From Spartinivicinus marinus (lineage in GTDB: Bacteria; Pseudomonadota; Gammaproteobacteria; Pseudomonadales; Zooshikellaceae): a stretch of DNA of 64,000 bases. The notes beneath the pieces are model-generated. The model searched no databases and was not told the DNA's origin. It was given only the letters and a program-made list of their open reading frames with translations. This document shows, piece after piece, positions 53,171-60,282 of the stretch. Both the position numbers and the translations under genes were made by a program. The stretch's first letter is position 1, and each line of letters starts with the position of its first letter. The stretch covers positions 5,476,501 to 5,540,500 of the forward strand of contig NZ_JAPJZK010000001.1 in assembly GCF_026309355.1 (NCBI RefSeq), written 5' to 3'.

Positions 53171-54352
53171 GTGAAGTTACCTAACCCATTTTTTAACCAG
53201 ACTTTGCCAAGTACATCACCGGAAAAATTACCCAATTTATCTAGGCGGGGATTTTTAATTAAATCCTCCTTATTTGTCACTTCGGCTTCATTATTGACTA
53301 CCAGTATTCCTGTACATGGTGCACTGACTTTGTCTAGTAACCATGAACGACCAACGCTGATTATTTTGCAAAACCCCATTGGTTTTACTGGCGAACAATA
53401 TGATTCCATTGCCCAAGTTTACCATTTAGGCAATGGCTACCGTCTATATAATCCTCGGTTAATGCGATTTCATTCCATTGACTCCTTAAGTCCATTTAAT
53501 GAAGGAGGATTTAACGGTTATTCATACTGCCTCAATGATCCCATTAATTTAGTCGATCCAACTGGACATATCAGTTGGCAAGCAGGTGTCTCTATCGGTC
53601 TAGGCGTATTAGCCTTGGTCATTGGGGTAGTGACTCTTGGCGCTGGTATAGCCGCATCTGCAGGCTTAATGACTGGAGCCGCTGCAATTTCAACAGCTGC
53701 CGCATTAAAAGCTGGCTTAGCTGTTACCTCAGGCGTAACAGGCATCATTAGTGGTGGATTAGGCATTGCTTCTGGAGCAATTGAAGAAATAAATCCTACT
53801 GCTTCTACACAATTAGGCTATGCTGCTTTAGCATTTGGTATTACCTCCGCTGCTACTGGCATTGGTTCATTGATTGCGGGGGCTAGAGTGACCGCAAATG
53901 CTAGCAGCCAATTAATTCGAAGCCCATTAAACCCCAGTTTAATTGCTTCCCCTAAATCTGGACAAGTTACTTTAAAGTTAACGGACAGCATTGCTCACTA
54001 TAATCCAAGGTTTGTTGCAAAATCGTTACACCGCGTATTTCATGGCAGTGAGCCCTTTCAGCGGATTGCTATTACCGGCGATAAAGCCCCAGCTTTATTT
54101 AGAGGGACTAACTTTTTAGCAAACTCATATGCCCAACAATTATCTAACCAAACAGGAAAACAGGTTATTGAGCTTGCCCGCCGAGGCAGCGCTGCTATCC
54201 CACAATCGAGAAGAGCCAGCAGTGTGCCTAGCATTATTAATGCATCGACCGCTATCACCAAAAGTCCAATGTGGACACCTGCTCGATTGTTTGGCCTATC
54301 CCGCGTTATATACTCCAGTGGTATGATTGGGCGATCAGTATTGGCAACATGA
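53171..54352 (+). CDS. Tat-targeted protein carrying the detached RHS core and a variable C-terminal domain
   Basis: A 393-residue protein starting at GTG. Residues 24-30 are SRRGFLI in a twin-arginine signal (hydrophobic region 28-47, VHGA cleavage near 50). Residues 70-133 are the RHS-associated core (IGFTGEQYDSIAQVYHLGNG, then YRLYNPRLMRFHSIDSLSPF, and LNDPINLVDPTGH). Residues 138-235 are Gly/Ala-rich and hydrophobic, as in the region before RHS toxins. Residues 236-393 are a variable domain that I do not recognise (TGDKAPALFRGTNFLANSYA near 300). In normal RHS proteins all this is continuous with the cage. Here it starts 2 bp after the preceding gene with no ribosome-binding site, suggesting translational coupling. 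A separate Tat-exported RHS core is, to my knowledge, unusual. Confidence 0.85.
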   Translation: MKLPNPFFNQTLPSTSPEKLPNLSRRGFLIKSSLFVTSASLLTTSIPVHGALTLSSNHERPTLIILQNPIGFTGEQYDSIAQVYHLGNGYRLYNPRLMRFHSIDSLSPFNEGGFNGYSYCLNDPINLVDPTGHISWQAGVSIGLGVLALVIGVVTLGAGIAASAGLMTGAAAISTAAALKAGLAVTSGVTGIISGGLGIASGAIEEINPTASTQLGYAALAFGITSAATGIGSLIAGARVTANASSQLIRSPLNPSLIASPKSGQVTLKLTDSIAHYNPRFVAKSLHRVFHGSEPFQRIAITGDKAPALFRGTNFLANSYAQQLSNQTGKQVIELARRGSAAIPQSRRASSVPSIINASTAITKSPMWTPARLFGLSRVIYSSGMIGRSVLAT

Positions 54353-54354
54353 AT

Positions 54355-54372
54355 AAAGGGCACCTCTGATAA
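54355..54372 (-). repeat. Dispersed motif, copy 6, right flank of the RHS locus
   Basis: AAAGGGCACCTCTGATAA, two bases after the stop of the RHS-core gene and in the same orientation as the copy at 47961. Confidence 0.65.
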
Positions 54373-54483
54373 CGCGCTGTTGACATATACTAGACTTATT
54401 TAACAGCGTTGTTGATCTTAAAGCGGTTTAAGCGTGATAAGCTATTTTTATAGGGAGCTAGAATGACTTAGCAGGAGATTTAC

Positions 54484-55269
54484 ATGGCCTATGTTTGGTT
54501 TAAAAGAATATTCACTACCATTTGTTTATCCGGCATAACGGTTGTTCAAGCAAGCCCTATTGTTACCATTGCTTATGAAGATACAGCACAAGTACCTTAT
54601 TACTTAGGGGTAGGTTCGATAGTACCTAAACAGAGGCCTGGCATTACAGTTGAGCTGTTAAATCACATTGCGAAGCGTTTAAATTTTAAAATTAACTATG
54701 TACGTTACCCCTGGTCTCGTTGCCTAGCCACACTGGGAGACAATCGAGTTGATGCTATTTTTCATGCTAGTTTCAAACAAGATCGAATGAAGCTGGGGGT
54801 TTATCCCATGAGCAGGGACCTGCCTGATAGCCTTAAACGAGTTCATCGTAAAGCTTATGCTTTATACACAATTAATGGGTTTGATTTGAAATGGGATGGA
54901 AAACAGTTTGTGAACTTAAAGGGCTTAATTGGAGTCACTCATAAATATGCGATAGCCAATCAGTTAGAATCGATGGGAGTGAAGATTGATAAGGCTTATG
55001 ACTCGTTAACACATCTGCGAAAGCTGGTTGCGCGTCGTATAGTAGGAATAGTTGACTTAGAAAATAAAATGGATCCTATTTTGTCTGAAAATAAAAGCCA
55101 GTTTTCTCAAGTAGTCAAGGTGTTACCACTTGTTTCTACCAAAGATTACTATCTTATTTTTTCTCATAAGTTTTATCAGACTAATAAAAAGCTTGCTGCT
55201 GCTATTTGGGATGAAATCCATATAGCACATAAAACAGGAGTTTATTCTGACATTGCTAAAAAATATTGA
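54484..55269 (+). CDS. Family 3 periplasmic solute-binding protein
   Basis: A 261-residue exported protein with a signal peptide (to about VQAS) and a family 3 (amino acid/opine-type) solute-binding domain: ITVELLNHIAKRLNFKINYV, YPWSRCLATLGDNRVDAIFH, and C-terminal NKKLAAAIWDEIHIAHKTGV. AGGAG lies 6-7 nt before the ATG. No permease or ATPase is adjacent, as is typical of the many orphan proteins of this type in marine gammaproteobacteria; some act as sensors. Several relatives in this window are decayed. Confidence 0.85.
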   Translation: MAYVWFKRIFTTICLSGITVVQASPIVTIAYEDTAQVPYYLGVGSIVPKQRPGITVELLNHIAKRLNFKINYVRYPWSRCLATLGDNRVDAIFHASFKQDRMKLGVYPMSRDLPDSLKRVHRKAYALYTINGFDLKWDGKQFVNLKGLIGVTHKYAIANQLESMGVKIDKAYDSLTHLRKLVARRIVGIVDLENKMDPILSENKSQFSQVVKVLPLVSTKDYYLIFSHKFYQTNKKLAAAIWDEIHIAHKTGVYSDIAKKY

Positions 55270-55297
55270 GTTAATACTTTCCAGGCATTAGTAGTAA

Positions 55298-55392
55298 TAT
55301 AGCCAGAGTGAATGATTTTTAGGGGAGGCCGTTGAGTGATGAAACCCTATGAGTTTATGTTTTTATAAATGATTAGGGTGACAATTAATTGC
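55298..55392 (+). repeat. Diverged copy of the 38398-38524 MITE-like element
   Basis: TATAGCCAGAGTGAATGATT, then TTTAGGGGAGGCCGTTGAG and GATGAAACCCTATGAG, align with the reverse complement of the element at 38398-38524 over about 90 bp. The far terminal repeat is not recognisable. Confidence 0.6.
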
Positions 55393-55456
55393 GCCTGAAT
55401 TAACTGTATTTCCATTATCCTTGGGGTCAAGAGCGACGATAACAAAGCCGGAAAAT

Positions 55457-55484
55457 AAAAAAGGCCTTTAAAAAGACCTTTTTT
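55457..55484 (-). terminator. Terminator of the second PEP-CTERM gene
   Basis: AAAAAAGG (55457-55464) pairs with CCTTTTTT (55477-55484). It lies just downstream of the minus-strand stop at 55501. Confidence 0.6.
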
Positions 55485-55500
55485 ATACTACTTGATTTTA

Positions 55501-56235
55501 TTAGGCAGTCGCAGTTTTAAAAGAGCGGCGGCGATTTCGAATAAAGGGTACTAAAGCAACACTCATTAAAAATAATGAAATAGTCGCTGGAGTGCTAATG
55601 GGGGTAGTTGTTTGATGGGCCGCATCATACCAGCCCGACTGAGTAACGGAGAAGTTTTTTAACGAACCATCAGCATTGTAAGCAAAAGTACTGCCGATAC
55701 TTGGGTGGTACCAAATGCCTATTTTTTCACCAAATGCAACACCATCCCAGTCTGTAGTAGTAAATAATGAGTTGATTTGGGTTGTATCTAACTCAAAATT
55801 GAATGTTCTTGCAGTGCCATTATCTGAAACATTAATAAAGTTGGCACCCGTTGATGCAATATAGTTTTGGTTGTGCCTCCAGGTATTGTAGGTACTATTA
55901 CCATTGTAGATATAGGAGGTGAGTGTACCTGTTGCTAGATCTCCGTACATAATGGCATATTCATTAACATGGCCTTTAGGATCTGGACCATCACTCACGA
56001 CTAGCCAAAAACCATCAGTATACTGGCCATTTGCTTTTTCAGTTGTAGATTGCCAACTAAAAGTTTGATTATCTGAATCATAACGAGTTTTAATATTGGT
56101 TATTTTTCCTCCAGCAGGGTTATTAGCTGGGTTGTTAACTTCAAACTCATAAATAGGAGCCGCAGCTACGTTGCTTGAATAAATAGCGGTTAATGAAACA
56201 ACACCTATTAGAAATTTGCCTAATGATTTTATCAT
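55501..56235 (-). CDS. Probable PEP-CTERM-type exported protein
   Basis: A 244-residue protein with a signal peptide (cleavage near VAAAP) and a beta-rich body (YRFEVNN-like start, GQYTDGFWLVVSDGPDPKG). The C-terminal tripartite tail is STPATISLFLMS, then a hydrophobic helix and the arginine cluster RNRRRS. The tail fits a PEP-CTERM-like exosortase signal, though the P-E-P is replaced by STPAT. Gene order gives no clue: it stands alone and is convergent with the solute-binding gene at 54484. Likely surface- or matrix-associated, with the first PEP-CTERM protein at 3112. Confidence 0.7.
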   Translation of the reverse strand: MIKSLGKFLIGVVSLTAIYSSNVAAAPIYEFEVNNPANNPAGGKITNIKTRYDSDNQTFSWQSTTEKANGQYTDGFWLVVSDGPDPKGHVNEYAIMYGDLATGTLTSYIYNGNSTYNTWRHNQNYIASTGANFINVSDNGTARTFNFELDTTQINSLFTTTDWDGVAFGEKIGIWYHPSIGSTFAYNADGSLKNFSVTQSGWYDAAHQTTTPISTPATISLFLMSVALVPFIRNRRRSFKTATA

Positions 56236-56724
56236 GGTTATAACCTACTTCAATTAATTTATTAATTAAGTTATTTTGTTACAAGCGTTACTTGCTAATA
56301 TTGTTAAGCAAATAGTATGCCATTATAATCTTGCAAGGTAACTAGATGATTTTAAAGAAATTTATAAATCGAATATAATAAGCTGTATTGTTTAAAATTG
56401 ATTTTTTACTCTTGTATAAAAATATTTTTTTTGAAATATAAGACTTTTGTATTGTTAGCTACTTCTAATAAAGTGAAAGTTTGTGGTTGTTTGTTGAGCA
56501 ATGTTGTTTATGCGGCGAATGATGTTTATGTAAAATTGCATGACATTTTTTGAATAGATATTTATTTAGTTGAGACTCAAAAAAATAATTAGCTGGTCAT
56601 AGTTATATCCAATACGAGTGATTTTGGGTAGATAGCATTCCTTACCATTTGAGCTAAACTTGTAAGCAAATTGATACAAGCTCTGAACAAGTTAGTGACT
56701 AAATCAAGTTACTGGTGAAGCCTG
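56236..56724. other. Intergenic region upstream of the tandem substrate-binding genes
   Basis: This 489-bp, very AT-rich gap holds the promoters of the PEP-CTERM gene and the first tandem gene. It includes a degenerate repeat end at 56604-56628 (TATATCCAATACGAGTGATT) and the duplicated leader just before 56725. Confidence 0.5.
56604..56628 (+). repeat. Degenerate single end of the MITE-like family
   Basis: TATATCCAATACGAGTGATT followed by TTGGG resembles the TATACCCAATGCGAAG end at 57826 and 38498-38524. It lies about 100 bp upstream of the first tandem gene, as the 57826 copy does upstream of the second. Confidence 0.45.
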
Positions 56725-57750
56725 ATGAATAAGTTATCAACCTACTTCTGGTATGTGCTAAAGCTAGCAGCCGTTTTGTTATGTGTAATCCTATCGAGCA
56801 AACTAGTCGCTGGCCCTAAGGATCTGTTAATTATCCATAGCTATAGTCGCTCAGGTTCTTTCACATGGGTTGATGACCAAACCAATGGTATCAAATCTAT
56901 TTTTGGAAAAAGAGGCTATCAGTTTCATGAGTTTGAGCTGAGTACTAAAACTATTCCGGAAAGCCAATTTGAAGAAAAAGCAAGTGCTGCATATAAAGTG
57001 GTTAAGCAGGTCAATCCAGGACTGATTTTTTTAACTGATGATAATGCACTCAAGCTAATGGTGCCTAAAATAGGGAAAAATATTCCAATAGTTTTTGCAG
57101 GAGTCAATGGAAATATTCGAACTGATTATCCATGGTTACTAAAATATGCCAATGTAACGGGTATTTTAGAAAGGCCTTTAATGAAAAGAACAATCTTTCA
57201 AATGAAAGATGCGTTGAATCTAAACTTAAAAAAAGTACTTGTCATTATGGGGACCAGCCCTACTGGTAAAGCATTTTTTAAAAATGACTTAAATGGAGAA
57301 GATAAGTTTAGGCTGGTAACCATCGATGTTGATGTAAGGCGATCAGGTAAAATAGAAGAATGGTATAAATGGATTAGTGAAAGTAAAGAAGAAGGATATA
57401 ACCTATTGCTGGTCACTAATTTTTATGCACTAACTGATTCTAATGGCAATAAAATCGATGTTGAAATAGTAGCAAACTGGATATCAAATAATTCTCCATT
57501 GCCTGCATTCAGTGTACATACAGGTGTAGTAGGTAAAAATAAACTAATTGGTGGTATGGTAATAAGTGGTGTTCATATGGGTGAAGCCGCTGGTAAGCTG
57601 GCATTAGATATTTTGATAAATAAAAAATCAAGCGCTATTTTTTATAAAACGCTGGATAGAGGACAGCTTATTTTTAGTAAACACCAACTAACTAAATGGA
57701 ATTTAACTGTAGATAAAAGATTTATAGATGAAGTAGTGATGGTAGATTAA
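56725..57750 (+). CDS. ABC transporter substrate-binding protein (type 1 periplasmic fold), tandem copy 1
   Basis: A 341-residue periplasmic protein of the 'ABC transporter substrate binding protein' (PF04392-like) type: KDLLIIHSYSR first strand, LIFLTDDNALKLMVPKIGKN, IPIVFAGVNGNIRTDYPWLL, then NVTGILERPLMKRTIFQMKD. The signal peptide spans about residues 1-30 (cleavage near VAG-PK). It has no permease neighbour and probably senses or binds a small ligand. It is followed 281 bp later by a paralogue with the same signal peptide. The ribosome-binding site TGGTGAAG precedes the ATG. Confidence 0.85.
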   Translation: MNKLSTYFWYVLKLAAVLLCVILSSKLVAGPKDLLIIHSYSRSGSFTWVDDQTNGIKSIFGKRGYQFHEFELSTKTIPESQFEEKASAAYKVVKQVNPGLIFLTDDNALKLMVPKIGKNIPIVFAGVNGNIRTDYPWLLKYANVTGILERPLMKRTIFQMKDALNLNLKKVLVIMGTSPTGKAFFKNDLNGEDKFRLVTIDVDVRRSGKIEEWYKWISESKEEGYNLLLVTNFYALTDSNGNKIDVEIVANWISNNSPLPAFSVHTGVVGKNKLIGGMVISGVHMGEAAGKLALDILINKKSSAIFYKTLDRGQLIFSKHQLTKWNLTVDKRFIDEVVMVD

Positions 57751-57825
57751 CTCAAAGTTATACTCATTAAAGTTTTATAGTAAAAATTAGTTGTTAATCT
57801 TCATCATTTTCATTCATGGTGCTTA

Positions 57826-57852
57826 TATACCCAATGCGAAGGGTTTTTAGGG
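57826..57852 (+). repeat. Single end of the MITE-like family
   Basis: TATACCCAATGCGAAGGGTT followed by TTTAGGG matches the 27-bp terminal repeat of 38398-38524. It is followed by a different internal hairpin (CTAGCCT...AGGCTAG). Confidence 0.6.
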
Positions 57853-57965
57853 CTAGCCTACAACGGTGAGGCTAGCGATAACTGCATTAATAGGTTATAA
57901 AAGCGTTAGCTGGTAAGCCATCAACTGTCACTCCACTTACCTGTCATTTGGACTAAACTTGTAAG

Positions 57966-57984
57966 CAATTATTAGAGGTCACCT
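57966..57984 (+). repeat. Dispersed motif, copy 7
   Basis: CAATTATTAGAGGTCACCT, located within the duplicated upstream leader of the second tandem gene but not present in the first copy's leader. Confidence 0.6.
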
Positions 57985-58031
57985 GACCCCTGTGCAAGTG
58001 AATGACTAAGTCGAGTCTCTGGTGAAGCCTG

Positions 58032-59060
58032 ATGAATAAGTTATCAACCTACTTCTGGTATGTGCTAAAGCTAGCAACCGTTTTGTTATGTGTAATCCTA
58101 TCGAGCAAACTAGTAGCAGGTCCTAAGGACTTGCTCATCATTCACAGTTACAGTCGAGCAGAGTCGAATAAGTGGGTAAGTGAACAAAGTCAGGGGATCA
58201 GATCAGGATTCGCTAATAGTGACTATATATTTCATGAGCTGGAAATGGGAACGAAAAAGCTACCAGTTGATCAGTTTGAGGCTAAAGCAACAGAAATTCT
58301 TGAGCAAACGAAGACAATTGATCCATCCTTAATCTTTATCACTGATGATAATGCACTGAAACTCATGGTACCAAAGCTTGGCAAAAAAATACCTATAGTT
58401 TTTATGGGGGTCAATGCCAATATTAGGTTAGATTACCCTTGGTTACTTGAGTATCCAAATGTAACAGGTATTTTAGAAAGACCACTAATTAAAAGAACAA
58501 TTTTTTTAATGAAAGAATCACTTAACTTAAAGCCTAAAAAAGTACTATTGCTATTAGGGATAAATCAAACAGGTAAAGCTTTTTTAAAGATTGAGTTGAA
58601 TAATCAAAAAAAGTTTAAGCTGGTGTCTTTCGAGGTGGATGTAAAAACCTCTGGTGAGGTAGAGCAGTGGAAAAAGTGGATAAAATCTAGTAAAAGTGAT
58701 GGGTATGATTTTATTTTAGCAACTACTTTTTTAGGGTTAACAACTGTCGAGGGCGTCAAGGAAAACACTGAAGAGCTTGTAAAATGGATGTCAGCTAACT
58801 CATCAGTGCCTGTCTTTACAGTTCATACTGATGTGATTGGGCACGATAAACTGGTGGGAGGGATGGTTTTATATGGCGTTTTATTTGGAGAAGCTGCAGC
58901 AAAAATTGCCCATGAAATTCTAGATGATAAGAAAAAACCAAAAGGCATTCCATATAAAACCTTAACTCAAGGGCAGCTTATTTTTAGCAAACAGCAACTG
59001 AAAAAATGGAACTTGTCTGTGGATAAAAGTTTTATGGATGAAATAGTGTTACTTGATTAA
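58032..59060 (+). CDS. ABC transporter substrate-binding protein, tandem copy 2
   Basis: A 342-residue paralogue of the gene at 56725. The first 42 residues, covering the signal peptide and first strand, are identical except one (Ala to Thr). The mature domains diverge strongly while keeping LIFITDDNALKLMVPKLGKK and NVTGILERPLIKRTIF. At DNA level 96 bp (58019-58114 against 56712-56807) match with one mismatch, then similarity drops abruptly. Two small membrane-protein genes follow in the same direction, the first after 38 bp, so a short operon is possible. Confidence 0.85.
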   Translation: MNKLSTYFWYVLKLATVLLCVILSSKLVAGPKDLLIIHSYSRAESNKWVSEQSQGIRSGFANSDYIFHELEMGTKKLPVDQFEAKATEILEQTKTIDPSLIFITDDNALKLMVPKLGKKIPIVFMGVNANIRLDYPWLLEYPNVTGILERPLIKRTIFLMKESLNLKPKKVLLLLGINQTGKAFLKIELNNQKKFKLVSFEVDVKTSGEVEQWKKWIKSSKSDGYDFILATTFLGLTTVEGVKENTEELVKWMSANSSVPVFTVHTDVIGHDKLVGGMVLYGVLFGEAAAKIAHEILDDKKKPKGIPYKTLTQGQLIFSKQQLKKWNLSVDKSFMDEIVLLD

Positions 59061-59098
59061 GTGGTGCAGAAAAACTATAGGCATACCAAGGTGAGCTT

Positions 59099-59341
59099 AT
59101 GGATATTAATAGACTAACTGATTTCTTTATGTGGTGTACTATTTTTAATATGGGGTTTCTGGTTTACATTGTGCTCATATGTGTCCTCTTTCCTAATTGG
59201 GTTTATCAGTTGCAAAGTAAGTGGTTTCCAATATCAAGAGAAATCTTTAATGTTGCTATTTATGCATTCGTTGGTTTGTATAAGCTGTTTTTTATTATAT
59301 TTGTTTTTATACCTTACTTGGCACTGCTGATCATGAAGTGA
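59099..59341 (+). CDS. Small membrane protein, DUF6868-like
   Basis: An 80-residue protein with two hydrophobic helices (MGFLVYIVLICVLFPNWVYQ and FFIIFVFIPYLALLIM). The start MDINRLTDFFMWCTIFNMGF resembles a family of small inner-membrane proteins of unknown function (DUF6868). AAGGTGA lies about 4 nt before the ATG. It is 38 bp after the second tandem gene and 17 bp before the DoxX-like gene, probably co-transcribed with both. Confidence 0.7.
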   Translation: MDINRLTDFFMWCTIFNMGFLVYIVLICVLFPNWVYQLQSKWFPISREIFNVAIYAFVGLYKLFFIIFVFIPYLALLIMK

Positions 59342-59358
59342 TTCTGTGAGAGGGAATA

Positions 59359-59763
59359 ATGACACGACAAGAAAATAAACTACAAATGTCTCTGTTGCTA
59401 ATTAGACTAACGGTTTTTTTGGTTATGTTTATGTGGACCTTAGATAAATTTATAAATCCTGAACATGCAGCAAGGGTATATGAAAAATTTTATTTTATTG
59501 CTGATTTGGATAATCCAGTTATGTATGTTATCGGGAGTGTTGAGTTGGTAGTGCTATTGCTATTTGTAGTAGGTTATATGAAAAAGTATAGCTACGGTGC
59601 TGTATTATTTTTTCATGCTATTTCTACACTGTCCTCGTTTAAGCAGTATGTAAATCCCTTTGAAGGAGCTAATCTCCTCTTTTTTGCTGCCTGGCCTATG
59701 TTGGCAGCCTGCTTGGCTTTATTCATGTTACGTCATAGTGATAAAAAACTTTCAGTCAGGTAA
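59359..59763 (+). CDS. DoxX/MauE-like membrane protein
   Basis: A 134-residue protein with four predicted helices. Its N-terminal helix ends FMWTLDKFINPEHAARVYEK, like the first helix and loop of DoxX-type proteins, which often accompany redox or thiol systems. GAGAGGG lies 5 nt upstream of the ATG. Function unknown; possibly in one transcript with the two preceding genes. Confidence 0.6.
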   Translation: MTRQENKLQMSLLLIRLTVFLVMFMWTLDKFINPEHAARVYEKFYFIADLDNPVMYVIGSVELVVLLLFVVGYMKKYSYGAVLFFHAISTLSSFKQYVNPFEGANLLFFAAWPMLAACLALFMLRHSDKKLSVR

Positions 59764-59899
59764 AACCCGTGTGTAAAATTAGAAGGTGAAAGGTATATCA
59801 CCATAGGTTTTGTGTATACTATTACCAAGTTCTATAATTTTTTCAGCTATCAATGTAACTGAAAACCTGGGATAGTAAATCAAAGGATGGGTAATAATA

Positions 59900-60226
59900 A
59901 TGAAATCAAGAATGATACTTTTAACATTAGTTGGTTGTAGTATGTCTTTTGCTTCGTTTGGTGAATGTAAAGTTGATCAAGGTTCTTTTACCCTATCTAC
60001 ACATATGGTACAAAAAGCAGTAGAGGGTTCTGAGGACGAGCAAGTGAGAAAAGCTTTTGCCAATGATAATTGTATTATTACTAAAGGTTGGCAAAAAGGT
60101 GGTGATATACCAGAAAATTTACCAGCGAAAGCAGAGCATATTACTGTGAAAGTACCTGGTTACTCTACCTGTTATATATTTGATCATCCTGATTTATTTG
60201 GTGTTTTTAAGACAGTTTGTAGTTAA
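59900..60226 (+). CDS. Small exported protein, unknown function
   Basis: A 108-residue protein with a signal peptide (MILLTLVGCSMSFASFGE, cleavage about residue 21) and four cysteines, of which CK near 23, NC, TC and VC may pair. No family recognised. AAAGGATGGG precedes the ATG. A hairpin at 60235-60257 follows the stop. Confidence 0.65.
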   Translation: MKSRMILLTLVGCSMSFASFGECKVDQGSFTLSTHMVQKAVEGSEDEQVRKAFANDNCIITKGWQKGGDIPENLPAKAEHITVKVPGYSTCYIFDHPDLFGVFKTVCS

Positions 60227-60234
60227 ACATATGT

Positions 60235-60257
60235 ACGCCTTGTTAGAAGCAAGGCGT
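60235..60257. terminator. Hairpin downstream of the small exported protein
   Basis: ACGCCTTG (60235-60242) pairs with CAAGGCGT (60250-60257), loop TTAGAAG. There is no strong T run, but it sits between convergent genes. Confidence 0.5.
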
Positions 60258-60282
60258 AGACTGTAGAATAAAACTAGGTCAG

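Noticed and set aside
54380-54410. TTGACA hexamer as promoter of the solute-binding gene at 54484
   Set aside because: No acceptable -10 box at the usual spacing.
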